Positions 1 to 8,799 of a stretch of 21,389 bases of DNA are shown in pieces. Source of the DNA: an uncultured Clostridium sp. (lineage in GTDB: Bacteria; Bacillota; Clostridia; Christensenellales; Pumilibacteraceae). The stretch spans positions 1 through 21,389 of the forward strand of contig USKH01000002.1 in NCBI GenBank assembly GCA_900555125.1. Reading direction: 5' to 3'. A program made the position numbers and the translations under genes. Under the pieces are notes generated by a model. It was not told where the DNA came from and ran no database searches. It saw only the letters and a program-made list of their open reading frames with translations. The number at the start of each line of letters is the position of its first letter. Position 1 is the stretch's first letter.

Positions 1-3000
1 GACATAGCCTTTTCCGTCTTCTATTCCGACGATGAAGTTATCGTCAAAGCAGTCTTTTACGGACAATGCGGCTTTTTCCATGTCCGAGTTTTCGCCAAAC
101 AGGCTTACGTTTCCGAGTTTTTCGATAAGCGCGTCTACAAGAGACATATCGTCTGTACTCATGCCCATAAACGAAAGGTTGACGCTGCCGCCCTCCGTCC
201 AGCTTATTTCGATTGCCGTTTTATCGGGCAGAATATTTTGAATTATTTCTTTTATACCGTTTTCGAGACTGCCGGTTTCCGCAATAATATCCTCGGTGGG
301 CATAAATGCGATGACGGTAACTTTTGCCTTGCCGTTTTCTTCGGTAACCGTTGCGGAATAAACCGACAGATTTGTCATAAGGTTTCCGCCTCCCAGCGAA
401 GAGAGCGCCGAAGAATTGGCGCGAAGCAGCCAGCTAAGCTCGTCGCTGTACGCTTTATACGATGCGTCGTCTATCGTAGTATGAGCATAACTTCCGTCCG
501 CTTTGGTAAACAGTGTTTTGTCCATACCGTCGAGAACAGCATCGTATACACTGCCGCCGCCGGTAAGCGCCGCAAAAAGCGTGTTTATGTCGGTGCGCAG
601 GAAATATTTGTTTTTGAGAGTATCGTTCCAGAACAACTTATGTTTTTCGTCACGACTCGTATCGGCAACAAAGCCATTGTTCTCTTCGTAATAACCGTTA
701 CCGGAAGTCGTAAGCTTTGTAAGCGCATCGGCAAGATCGGACGGCGTGAAGTCCGGATCTACGGACGGCATGACCGAATTATAAATAATGTTTACAGGTG
801 CGTCGAACGTGACGGCTCCGTTCCCGAAACGGAAATTAAGACCGTTTCGGACTTCGCCGAGCACCGAACGAAGCTCGTTTTCCACTCCCCCGAATAGTTT
901 TTCTTCGGAAAAATCGGGGTTAATTTTCGCAAGCACACCGAGAAGAGTCTGCGTTTGCGCTTCGTTCAGATCGTTAAATCTGAGCGCGGATTTTTCATAC
1001 GACGTTGCGTTTGCCGTGACGTCAACGGAAAGTACGGCATAAATCTTTTCGTCCAGCACTCCCAATATGCGCGAAAGCGTGGCGTTTCCGCCCAATAACG
1101 CGTCGGTTTTAAGCGATACGGCAACGCTTATCATTTCTTTCCCGTCGTTTTCGTACACATGCATGCTTTCGATTCTCGGATCGGCACCCAGCGATGCGAA
1201 ACAATCGTCAAGATAATAGTTGACAAGCGACGCCATTTGCAAGTCCGAAGCCGAAAAACCTTCTTTCCACGAAACAAAGCCGTCGTTTTTCATGGTTTCG
1301 TAATCGAGATACGGCTGTACGTCCGACAGCGTGACGGTTCCTTTTCCGGCAAGCTCGATAATGTTATCGAGCGAATAATTTATACCGTCCGCGCTCATAA
1401 ACTTTTGTTTATCGAGAATAAACGCTTCGCAGAAGCTGACGACAAACGAATTTACTCCCGTCGTTATCCAGTTTTCTCCCGCAAATTCGGGACGACTGTT
1501 CTTTTCTGCCGCTATTGCCGCTCCGCTGTCGCTTTTGAAAAGCATATCTATTGCGGTGATAAATTCGTCTTCGGTTACGTTTCCGTCAGTGATAAGCGGA
1601 ATTATGATTGCAGCAGGGCTGTCGGTTTTAACCGCGCCGTCGACAATGTTTATTTTTACAGCATCGTTAATCGACGAAATTGCTTTTCTTATCTCTCTCG
1701 CCGCGTTTTCAAGCTGACCGGTAACGTCGAGATTTTCGGATAATTTACCTAAAATTCCCAGCACTTTATCGGTATATTCGCCGCCGAGATCGTTGTAACG
1801 AATAACCGTCTTTGAAAATTCGCCTTCTTTTTTGCCGAGAGTTATGTCGCAGGTGACTTCGGCATAAACGATGTCGCCGATGAGATTTTCGGTAAGGCGC
1901 GACATGCTTTCGTCCACCAAAGCAGACAGCTTAAGCGTTATTCCGAGCGTGATATAAGCACTGCTGCCGTCGGTGTGAATTTTAGCATACGCAACATGGG
2001 GGTCGGCTTTTTTTATGTCCTCCCCGAGATAGTCGGCTATAACCGAATCCGTCATAGCCGCAATCTGAATATCGCTTATCGACAACGGTTCCAACCAGCT
2101 TTGCACGCCGTTTATGCGCAGCGAACCGAAATCAATAAGGTCGAGAATTTTGTTTGTATCTACGTCGTTTCCGTAAAGCAGGTTCTGAACGGTGTCTACG
2201 GTAAGTAAATCTTTGGAAATTTCTATAAGACCGGGCTTGGCATTTGGCGAAGAATAGACATTACCGTCCGCGTCGACGTACAGCTTTGTAAGCTCGGTAT
2301 ACGTACCGTTTTTAAGTTGCAGTTTTTCGCCGCTTACGCCGTAAATTCTGGTTTTATCGGCGCTTCTGTACAGCGTATAATCGTCTGCGCCCGACGTGTA
2401 GTGTAAGCCCAGCGAATAGTACTCGTCAAAACCGTCCCTATAGAAGCGACTTACTTGATTTCCGGAAATATATATTTTAAACTGACCTCCGCTCTTCTTA
2501 TAATAAAGATTGCCGTCGGCACCCTCATATACTCTGCCGATCATTTTATCCGTTCCTACGATAATTCCGTTTTCTACCGACAAAATTTTGTTTCCGTTTT
2601 CGTCGATACCGTTTACGAAATAACTGTTTGCAAGCGAAAAGCTGTCAGCCATTGCTTCGACGAGATTTGCGGCGTACTTACCGCTCCAATCATCTTCACC
2701 GTAGCGAGGATCTGCGGCAATACGCTGCTCTATAGCCTTCTTTTCGTCCGAACCGAGCACGCCGACGAGCAGCGTTGCGAGTTCTCGTCCGCTTATCTTT
2801 TTCTCGTCCGACTTATCTTTATTAAGTTCGTCGGCAATCATCCCGTACGCGTCCAGATTGATTTTACCGTTGTCGCCCACGCTTTCAAGAACGGAAAGAA
2901 GCTGTGGAGCGTCTTTACGAAGCGAAACGGCTATTTCTTCTGCGGATTTGTCAAGCTGCGCCTGAACGTCGGTCGGGCTTCCGTCGCCGGATGAAGAGGT

Positions 3001-3885
3001 TTTGTTTATTATCTTGTAAATTGCAGCCATTGTTGCGTCCGACATGCTGTTTATACGGATATTCAGCTTTGCGGGCGAAGAGAGAACGAGATCCGCCGTG
3101 GCGTACGTTGCCGCGGGAATAGCCTGTTTTGCCATTGAAAGAACAAAGGGCGGCATTCCGTTTGCCTGACCGGAGAGTATTTCGCCTCCCGCCGATTTTG
3201 TATCGAGTTTCAAAACTATTCTGATGCGCGCGCTGCCGTCGATTTTACCGAAGCTTATTTCCCGCACATGCACTTTATCGGCTATCTGAGCCGTTTCGGA
3301 TTGTTTCTTAAGCTGTGCGCGAACTATTTTTTCCACCGTTTTACAAAAACCGTTGCCCTTTATGGTAACGGTGAAATCGGCGTCATATACTGCGGAGATA
3401 TCCACGTTGTTTTCGATATACGAGCGCAGTCTTTTTACGTCCAGATTGCCGTCCGCATACAGATCGGCAATTTTGTTCATGAGTTCGTTTTCATCGGAAC
3501 CGGACGCATAAGACGCCGGTGTAGTGCTTTTTCCGGCATCGCCTTTTCCGTTTATCGTCTCGTCGAGATAGCCGTTTACCACGCCTTCGAGATCTGCGCT
3601 TTCCCCGAGGAACAGAACCTTTTTAAGCGAAGAATACATTTCGTCCTGATCGCCGTCCGAAACGGGATCGGATACGATTTTCTTTTCTTTGGCGTCAAAC
3701 AAACCGGTCACCACGTGCCAGCAGTCGTTAACGCTTACGTCGTAGTTTTCTTTCAGAAATTTATCCGCGAAAACAAGTCCGACTGCGCATCCGGCGGCAA
3801 GCAGTACGAATATCACCAAAAACGTTATAAGCAGCGCCGTACAGCAACGTCTGAAACAACTTTTCTTTCTTTTTTCCTCTGCCAT
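1..3885 (-). CDS. Giant anchored repeat protein of unknown function (3' end cut by window)
   Basis: I do not recognise this family. The reading frame is open for 1295 codons from ATG at 3885 to the window edge, with no stop, so the C-terminus is missing. A GGAGGAG ribosome binding site precedes the ATG. The N-terminus is basic (residues 1-15, with CFRRCC), followed by a hydrophobic segment at about 16-39. This could be a signal anchor, or a lipoprotein signal with LAAGC ending at Cys33; because the hydrophobic run continues past the Cys, an anchor is at least as likely. The rest looks extracellular. It contains a repeated domain of roughly 210 residues at about 575-785, 840-1055 and 1100 to the edge. 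Each copy has a helical start (SISDIQIAAM / SASDLQMASL), paired beta strands, a conserved RYNDL / RFNDL motif and a LGILxKL helix. A more divergent copy may lie at about 95-350. It follows galK after a strong hairpin. Confidence 0.8.
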   Translation of the reverse strand, partial: MAEEKRKKSCFRRCCTALLITFLVIFVLLAAGCAVGLVFADKFLKENYDVSVNDCWHVVTGLFDAKEKKIVSDPVSDGDQDEMYSSLKKVLFLGESADLEGVVNGYLDETINGKGDAGKSTTPASYASGSDENELMNKIADLYADGNLDVKRLRSYIENNVDISAVYDADFTVTIKGNGFCKTVEKIVRAQLKKQSETAQIADKVHVREISFGKIDGSARIRIVLKLDTKSAGGEILSGQANGMPPFVLSMAKQAIPAATYATADLVLSSPAKLNIRINSMSDATMAAIYKIINKTSSSGDGSPTDVQAQLDKSAEEIAVSLRKDAPQLLSVLESVGDNGKINLDAYGMIADELNKDKSDEKKISGRELATLLVGVLGSDEKKAIEQRIAADPRYGEDDWSGKYAANLVEAMADSFSLANSYFVNGIDENGNKILSVENGIIVGTDKMIGRVYEGADGNLYYKKSGGQFKIYISGNQVSRFYRDGFDEYYSLGLHYTSGADDYTLYRSADKTRIYGVSGEKLQLKNGTYTELTKLYVDADGNVYSSPNAKPGLIEISKDLLTVDTVQNLLYGNDVDTNKILDLIDFGSLRINGVQSWLEPLSISDIQIAAMTDSVIADYLGEDIKKADPHVAYAKIHTDGSSAYITLGITLKLSALVDESMSRLTENLIGDIVYAEVTCDITLGKKEGEFSKTVIRYNDLGGEYTDKVLGILGKLSENLDVTGQLENAAREIRKAISSINDAVKINIVDGAVKTDSPAAIIIPLITDGNVTEDEFITAIDMLFKSDSGAAIAAEKNSRPEFAGENWITTGVNSFVVSFCEAFILDKQKFMSADGINYSLDNIIELAGKGTVTLSDVQPYLDYETMKNDGFVSWKEGFSASDLQMASLVNYYLDDCFASLGADPRIESMHVYENDGKEMISVAVSLKTDALLGGNATLSRILGVLDEKIYAVLSVDVTANATSYEKSALRFNDLNEAQTQTLLGVLAKINPDFSEEKLFGGVENELRSVLGEVRNGLNFRFGNGAVTFDAPVNIIYNSVMPSVDPDFTPSDLADALTKLTTSGNGYYEENNGFVADTSRDEKHKLFWNDTLKNKYFLRTDINTLFAALTGGGSVYDAVLDGMDKTLFTKADGSYAHTTIDDASYKAYSDELSWLLRANSSALSSLGGGNLMTNLSVYSATVTEENGKAKVTVIAFMPTEDIIAETGSLENGIKEIIQNILPDKTAIEISWTEGGSVNLSFMGMSTDDMSLVDALIEKLGNVSLFGENSDMEKAALSVKDCFDDNFIVGIEDGKGYV

Positions 3886-3909
3886 GATTTTTTCTCCTCC
3901 ATAAAACCA

Positions 3910-3941
3910 GGAAAACGCCTTATAAAAAAGGCGTATTTTCC
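3910..3941 (-). terminator. Strong hairpin between galK and the giant protein gene
   Basis: Two stacked 6-bp stems, GGAAAA/TTTTCC outside and CGCCTT/AAGGCG inside, are separated on one arm by a 2-base bulge. On the minus strand the hairpin lies 26 bases past the galK stop and its 3' arm is T-rich. It probably terminates or attenuates the galK transcript. I see no clear promoter between it and the ATG at 3885, so the giant gene may depend partly on read-through. Confidence 0.6.
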
Positions 3942-3966
3942 GTTTTCTTATTTGCTTGATTTAAGG

Positions 3967-5142
3967 TTATTTAAGTTCCTGCGCGCCGTTTTCGACAGAT
4001 GTTTTGTAGAACTGCGCTTCATAGCCTATTTCGTTTTTATATTTTTCGGACACGTCGGCAATGAACTCGTCCACTTTGTCGCTTCTGACAAGACTTACCG
4101 TACAGCCGCCGAAACCTGCGCCCGTCATACGCGAGCCGATGCAGTACTCGAACGCGCGCGAGTGCTTTGTAAGCGAATCCAGTTCCTTACCGGTGACTTC
4201 GTACAGGTCGCGCAAACTGTAATGCGACTGATTGAGAAGTTCGCCGAACTTTTCGATATCGCGGTTTTCGAGAGCTGCGACGCTTTCTTTGACGCGCGCG
4301 CACTCGTTGACGACGTGCTTTGCACGGTCGAGTATTTTTCCGCTTAATGCGTGGCAGTTCTTTTCAAACTGTTCGGGAGTAACGTCCGCAAGACAGGTGA
4401 TTCCGGGCATAACCGTTTTAAGCTTTTCAAGCGCTTCTTCCACTTCGGCGCGGCGTTCGTTATACTTGGAAACCTGCAGCGAGCGCGGCTTGTTACAGTT
4501 GGAAATCACCATGCTGTAATCTCCGAGGTCGAGCGGTACGTACTTATATTCCAGCGTTTTGCAGTCGAGCAGAATAGCGTTATCTTTCTTACCCATCGAA
4601 GAAGCAAACTGATCCATAATGCCGCAGTTTACTCCGTTGTACGTGTTTTCGGACTTTTGGCTGTATATGGCAAGTTTTACCAGATCGACGTCGCCCACTC
4701 CCGCTTCGTGCGAAAAAGTGGCAAACATCATTGCCGTCGCAACTTCTATCGAAGCGGACGAGCTGAGCCCGGAAGCGAACGGAACGGTTGTATCGTACAA
4801 TGTGTCGCAGCCGACAATCTTGTACCCTTCGTTTTGCAGAACGTACGCTATTCCCGCCTGATAGTCACCCCATTTAAGGTTTTTATAAGCGTCGAGCGTG
4901 TCAATATTAAGTTCTTCTCTCTGCGGAACGGTAGTTGCGGCAAGACGAATGACGTTTTGGTTGTTTTTGCGGGCGATGATCACCGTGCGCAGATTGAGCG
5001 CCGCGGGGAAAACCTTGCCGCCGCAATAGTCTATATGTTCGCCGATGAGGTTGACTCTTCCGGCAGCCGAAAAAACGCGAAGGTCGTCTTCGCTGCCGCC
5101 ATAAATCTCGATAAACTTTTCTTTAAGCTGTTTAATTTCCAT
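3967..5142 (-). CDS. galK: Galactokinase
   Basis: This is a cytoplasmic GHMP-family kinase that makes galactose-1-phosphate from galactose and ATP, the first step of the Leloir pathway. It is complete at 391 aa, the normal length. The galactokinase signature GRVNLIGEHIDY is at residues 28-39. The phosphate-binding motif is present as SGLSSSAS. GIMDQF contains the expected catalytic Asp at about residue 177. The C-terminal GHMP motif is RMTGAGFGGC. ATG at 5142 is preceded by CGGAGA, with 7 bases between GGAG and the ATG. It begins 17 bases after the stop of the P-type ATPase gene, so the two should be co-transcribed. No galT, galE, galactose transporter or galactosidase is in the window, so the rest of the pathway must be elsewhere. 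Confidence 0.96.
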   Translation of the reverse strand: MEIKQLKEKFIEIYGGSEDDLRVFSAAGRVNLIGEHIDYCGGKVFPAALNLRTVIIARKNNQNVIRLAATTVPQREELNIDTLDAYKNLKWGDYQAGIAYVLQNEGYKIVGCDTLYDTTVPFASGLSSSASIEVATAMMFATFSHEAGVGDVDLVKLAIYSQKSENTYNGVNCGIMDQFASSMGKKDNAILLDCKTLEYKYVPLDLGDYSMVISNCNKPRSLQVSKYNERRAEVEEALEKLKTVMPGITCLADVTPEQFEKNCHALSGKILDRAKHVVNECARVKESVAALENRDIEKFGELLNQSHYSLRDLYEVTGKELDSLTKHSRAFEYCIGSRMTGAGFGGCTVSLVRSDKVDEFIADVSEKYKNEIGYEAQFYKTSVENGAQELK

Positions 5143-5159
5143 AAATATTCTCCGAATGT

Positions 5160-7871
5160 TTAATTTTCTTTATTTTTTGCAGGGGCTTTGCCTCTGTCCA
5201 TAGCTACTATAACGGCGTCGCACAATGAAAGCACGAAATACGACGCAAACACGACCGATAAAAGGAAGGTTACGCTCGGGAAAGACAACGCTGTTATCGG
5301 CATGGTGTCCGTTCCGAATAAATCCAATCCCATTATGTTGGTAACCGCAATAAGACCGGTCATTGCAAAAAGGCACAGACAGAAATCGACGACGCACGTC
5401 ACGATTTTAAATCTGTCCATCGGCATACATATCTTGACCAGCGCAAAAAAGCCCGTAAATACCGTGCCGGCAACCAGAATGGTTGTGTACTCGCCCACCG
5501 AAAATGTCATAAGCGAAGACAAGTTGACGAGATATATGGTCATTACGGTAAACACAAGACCTATGCCGCACGGAATAGCCTTTTTGAATACGTTTGAAAT
5601 AAACTTACCGGAAATAAGTCTGTCGTTAGGCTGCGTTGCAAGCACTATGGACGGCAGTCCTATTATGAAAAACTCAAGCGCAAGCAAGTTGCTCGTGTCG
5701 AAGAAGTAGCTGCCTTTGCTGACGCCCGCAAGCGACAACACAACTGCGATGATGGACAACACTATCGACATAAAAGTTTTCATCAGATACAATGCGGAGG
5801 AGTTCTGCACGTTATTAACCACACGTCTTCCTTCGCGAACAACAAGCGGCAGCGCCGAAAAAGACGAATCGGCCAAAAGAAGATGGCACACGTTTTTCGC
5901 TGCGTCCGAGCCGGAGCCCATGGCGATTGCGCAATCGGCTTCATGCATTGCGAGAATGTCGTTTACGCCGTCGCCCGTCATAGCAACATTGGCGCCCTTT
6001 CTTTTAAGCGCTTTGACGAGTATGCATTTTTGTTCGGGGCTTACTCTTCCGAAAACAGTGTAACGAGAAGCCGCCTCTTCCACCTGCTGGGTGCTAAGTC
6101 CTTCCAACGAGATATACCTGTCTGCGCCTTCTACTCCCACTCTTTTTGCAACTTCGGCAACGGTAACGGGGTTGTCGCCGCTTATTATCTTAACCTGAAC
6201 GCCGTTTTCCTTGAACCAGTCGATAATTTCGGGCGCTTCGGGACGAATGTGATCTTCGATTGCGATAAGACACACCGGAGTAACCTTTTCGGGGACATCG
6301 TGGTCTTTAACAGGCTGTTCGCTGTACGCAAGGACAAGTACTCGCATGCCGGCTTTTGCGTATTCGTGCATTTTTTCTTCTATTTTAACCGGCATTTTCT
6401 TCATTACGAATTCAGGTGCGCCCAGAACGAATGTTCCTTCGTCACCGAAAGTTACCGCCGACAGTTTTTTCTGCGAAGTAAACGGAACTATCGCGGTAGC
6501 CGTAAGTTGCTTGGAATATCCGAACTTGTCGAGGAGCGCGATTGCCGTCATGTTATTGTCGCCGGTTGCAACCAGCATGCTGCCGATTATATCTTTTACC
6601 GAGTGTTTAAGCTCGATTTTACTCAATTCTTCTACTTCGGCAACGCGCATGGTCCCGTCGGTAATCGTACCGGTTTTATCCAGGCACAGCACGTTTATGC
6701 GCGCAAGCATTTCTATACAGTACAGGTCCTTAACCACTATTTTACGACGTGAAAGGCGTATTACGCTTTGATACAGTGCGACGGAAGTGAGAAGGAACAT
6801 ACCCGAAGGTATCATGCCTATTATCGAGCCGCTGACGTCCTGAATTATGCTGTTGATGTTTGCTATTCCGCCGTTATTGAGGCCGGTCATGAACATTATT
6901 ATCGCAATGGGGACTATAAAACAGGTTACGGCTTTTATGACGCCGGTGACCGACGCGCGCATTTCGCTTTTCGGTTTTTTATAGCGACGGGCATACGACG
7001 AAAGCTTTTCGACGTAATTATCCGCTCCCACTCTGTCAACACGGGCAACGCACGAGCCGCCCACGATATAACTGCCCGAAAACAGCGGCATACCCGGTTT
7101 TTTAATAACCGGTTCGCTCTCTCCTGTAAGCAAAGATTCGTTTACTTCCACTTCGCCCGAAAGAACAATGCTGTCCGAACAAATCTGTTTTCCCGTTTCA
7201 AACAATATAACGTCGTCAAGCACGACCTCCGCCGTCGGTACGCTTTTCTTTTTGCCGCCGCGTATTACCTGTGCGGTTGCTGCGGTTATAAGTTTAAGGC
7301 GATCGGTTGCGCGCTTTGACTTTATTTCCTGAATTATTCCCAGCAAAACGTTTATAAGCACTATCGCCATGAAAAACAGTTTACTGAGTTCCTTCGGCTC
7401 CTTTATTACCACTATCATGGCGATAAAGACAGCAAACGTCAACATATTAAAGAAGGTAAAAATATTGTTGACCAGAATAGATCCGTATGTTTTGCCGCTG
7501 TTATTTTTGATTGCGTTTACGGCACCTTCGTTTATTCTCTCGGCAACCTGCTCGTCCGTAAGTCCTTCTTCGGGGGCAGGCTCGTACCTTGTAATCGCTT
7601 TGGTTACGACTCCGGCATTTTTAAGTCGCTTTTTCTTTTCTTTTTTGCGTTCGAAAGCGACGATATTGTCGTCTATCGTGTGAGAATGAACATGTTCGCT
7701 TATGTCCGATTGCTCGTGAACAAGCGGACCGGGCTGTTCTTTTCTCGCCTTTTCCTTTTTCTTTCTATCGGAAAAAGAGGCGCGTTTTTTCGCCTCGTCT
7801 GGTTTTTTCTTTACCCGCTCTTTCTTTTCGGGAACGGTATTTTTATTCTGTTTTTCGTCGTTATCTGTCAA
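5160..7871 (-). CDS. CtpE-like P-type cation-transporting ATPase with a long basic N-terminal tail
   Basis: This is an integral membrane P-type (E1-E2) ATPase. Visible motifs are TGES in the actuator domain, the phosphorylation site DKTGTITDG with Asp at about residue 398, and the hinge MTGDGVND at about 630-638. There is no HMA domain and no CPC motif, so it is not a P1B metal pump. The M4 motif reads IPSGM rather than the PEGLP of SERCA-type pumps, followed by SVALYQSVIRL and IEMLARINVLCLDKTGT, the pattern of the CtpE-like group. Mycobacterial CtpE is a calcium transporter; calcium as the substrate here is inference. About 95 residues of Lys/Glu-rich hydrophilic sequence precede the core and include a His cluster (HVHSH near residue 61). 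The start is TTG at 7871, chosen because CGGAGA sits with 7 bases between GGAG and the codon and no Met occurs before the first membrane segment. galK follows 17 bases later. Confidence 0.88.
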   Translation of the reverse strand: MTDNDEKQNKNTVPEKKERVKKKPDEAKKRASFSDRKKKEKARKEQPGPLVHEQSDISEHVHSHTIDDNIVAFERKKEKKKRLKNAGVVTKAITRYEPAPEEGLTDEQVAERINEGAVNAIKNNSGKTYGSILVNNIFTFFNMLTFAVFIAMIVVIKEPKELSKLFFMAIVLINVLLGIIQEIKSKRATDRLKLITAATAQVIRGGKKKSVPTAEVVLDDVILFETGKQICSDSIVLSGEVEVNESLLTGESEPVIKKPGMPLFSGSYIVGGSCVARVDRVGADNYVEKLSSYARRYKKPKSEMRASVTGVIKAVTCFIVPIAIIMFMTGLNNGGIANINSIIQDVSGSIIGMIPSGMFLLTSVALYQSVIRLSRRKIVVKDLYCIEMLARINVLCLDKTGTITDGTMRVAEVEELSKIELKHSVKDIIGSMLVATGDNNMTAIALLDKFGYSKQLTATAIVPFTSQKKLSAVTFGDEGTFVLGAPEFVMKKMPVKIEEKMHEYAKAGMRVLVLAYSEQPVKDHDVPEKVTPVCLIAIEDHIRPEAPEIIDWFKENGVQVKIISGDNPVTVAEVAKRVGVEGADRYISLEGLSTQQVEEAASRYTVFGRVSPEQKCILVKALKRKGANVAMTGDGVNDILAMHEADCAIAMGSGSDAAKNVCHLLLADSSFSALPLVVREGRRVVNNVQNSSALYLMKTFMSIVLSIIAVVLSLAGVSKGSYFFDTSNLLALEFFIIGLPSIVLATQPNDRLISGKFISNVFKKAIPCGIGLVFTVMTIYLVNLSSLMTFSVGEYTTILVAGTVFTGFFALVKICMPMDRFKIVTCVVDFCLCLFAMTGLIAVTNIMGLDLFGTDTMPITALSFPSVTFLLSVVFASYFVLSLCDAVIVAMDRGKAPAKNKEN

Positions 7872-7904
7872 ATCGCGTCTCCGGATATGAGTGTTGTTAC
7901 CCGT

Positions 7905-7933
7905 ATTATATCATACATCTCGTCTGCAGTCAA
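7905..7933 (-). promoter_or_regulatory. Promoter of the ATPase-galK unit
   Basis: On the minus strand TTGACT (7928-7933) is followed after exactly 17 bases by TATAAT (7905-7910). Initiation about 7 bases further on gives a leader of roughly 27 nt before the TTG start at 7871. The -35 box lies in a small palindrome, GTCAA-TTAT-TTGAC (7929-7942), which could bind a regulator. Confidence 0.75.
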
Positions 7934-7956
7934 TTATTTGACATTAAACAGATGTT

Positions 7957-7979
7957 TTTACGGCAAAAATGTCCGTAAA
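7957..7979. repeat. Hairpin just past the XRE regulator stop codon
   Basis: TTTACGG (7957-7963) and CCGTAAA (7973-7979) form a perfect 7-bp stem with a 9-base loop. On the minus strand, the direction of the neighbouring genes, no T-run follows, so it is not a classic terminator for the regulator gene. On the plus strand a T-rich run follows, so it could stop antisense transcription into that gene. Its role is unclear. Confidence 0.4.
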
Positions 7980-7980
7980 T

Positions 7981-8568
7981 TTATTTTTTCTTTGCAAACG
8001 GACGGAAAAACCAAAGTACCGCCATAAATTCGAGCGGCGCGCCAAGAACAAACAGCAGCGGCATGTTGGGAATAAACCTAAGCGACAGATATAAAGATAA
8101 AATTACCGTCCATATCAGCGCGGAAACGCTTAAAAACAACAAAACGGTTCTCTTCCATATCGCTGTAAATACGGTTAAAACAATAAACGACACCGGAAGC
8201 GCGTAAATATAAGCAAACCAGCCGTGTCCGAAGTCGGGGACGGCAATGGAAAGAATTACGCTCGCAAGCGTTGCTACAAGCCACACTATGGCAACCGACA
8301 AACACGATATTACCACTCTCGTTGCCCTTACCGGCGGCGCTTTTTTCTTTGCCGTTTCGGACACGAAATCGCTTAGAGTTACTCCGAATATTTCCGCCAT
8401 ATCGCATAAGACGGCAACGTCCGGAATTCCGTCGCCACGTTCCCATTTGGACACCGCTTTATCCGAATAGTTGAGCTTTTCGGCAAGTTCGGCTTGAGTA
8501 AGCCCGCTGCGCTTACGAAACGCCAATATGTTAGAGGATATAAGATTTTTCAATTTTTCGATTTCCAT
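7981..8568 (-). CDS. XRE-family regulator with four-helix membrane tail
   Basis: This is a 195-aa protein. Residues 7-65 form a Cro/C1-type helix-turn-helix (RKRSGLTQAELAEKL, then AVSKWERGDGIPD, the recognition-helix pattern of the XRE family). A short linker leads to four hydrophobic segments at about 85-110, 117-138, 141-163 and 169-188, so it is probably a membrane-tethered DNA-binding protein. The frame stays open far upstream to 9237, but that part is antisense to the PAP2 gene; the ATG at 8568 starts exactly at the HTH domain. No ribosome binding site precedes this ATG, and the -10 box ends only 6 bases before it, so the mRNA is probably leaderless. It is divergent from the PAP2-like gene, a likely target along with itself. 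The signal it responds to is unknown. Confidence 0.88.
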   Translation of the reverse strand: MEIEKLKNLISSNILAFRKRSGLTQAELAEKLNYSDKAVSKWERGDGIPDVAVLCDMAEIFGVTLSDFVSETAKKKAPPVRATRVVISCLSVAIVWLVATLASVILSIAVPDFGHGWFAYIYALPVSFIVLTVFTAIWKRTVLLFLSVSALIWTVILSLYLSLRFIPNMPLLFVLGAPLEFMAVLWFFRPFAKKK

Positions 8569-8574
8569 ACTCAA

Positions 8575-8603
8575 ATAATAGCACAAAAGTGCCGAAAAGT
8601 CAA
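8575..8603 (-). promoter_or_regulatory. Promoter and candidate operator of the XRE regulator gene
   Basis: TTGACT (8598-8603), a 17-base spacer and TATTAT (8575-8580) on the minus strand. The predicted +1 is the A of the ATG at 8568. The spacer contains the palindrome GCAC-AAAA-GTGC (8581-8592), well placed for autorepression. Confidence 0.7.
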
Positions 8604-8617
8604 CGTTTTTATGTGAT

Positions 8618-8632
8618 TCTACTGCGAGTAGA
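8618..8632. repeat. Inverted repeat between the divergent promoters
   Basis: TCTACT-GCG-AGTAGA, a perfect 6-bp inverted repeat with a 3-base centre, lies between the XRE promoter and the PAP2 promoter. It could be an operator for the XRE protein. This is inferred only from symmetry and position. Confidence 0.4.
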
Positions 8633-8715
8633 GTGTTAAATTTTACTCCACAACGCGATTTTCGCCGAATAGAACGCTGTTTTTCAGCCGTAGAAGAATG
8701 TCGCGACAAAATAGG

Positions 8716-8744
8716 TTTATTTTTTCCGCCCGATTGTATATAAT
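8716..8744 (+). promoter_or_regulatory. Promoter of the PAP2-like gene
   Basis: TATAAT at 8739-8744 matches the -10 consensus. The best -35 at 17-base spacing is the poor TTTATT (8716-8721), so the promoter may be weak or need an activator. The expected leader is about 50 nt and ends in an AAGGAG ribosome binding site before the ATG at 8800. Confidence 0.55.
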
Positions 8745-8799
8745 GCAATTGTAATAAAAAGCCGCCCGAAAAAACATTCAGGGGCGCAAGGAGAACGAT

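Noticed and set aside
3268..4347. A 359-codon plus-strand open frame
   Set aside because: It crosses the starts and ends of the giant protein gene and galK on the other strand and has a biased Phe/Arg/Val composition typical of an antisense shadow.
7938..7966. Plus-strand promoter from TTGACA at 7938
   Set aside because: The bases at the right distance (7961-7966) do not resemble a -10 box, and no plus-strand gene follows.
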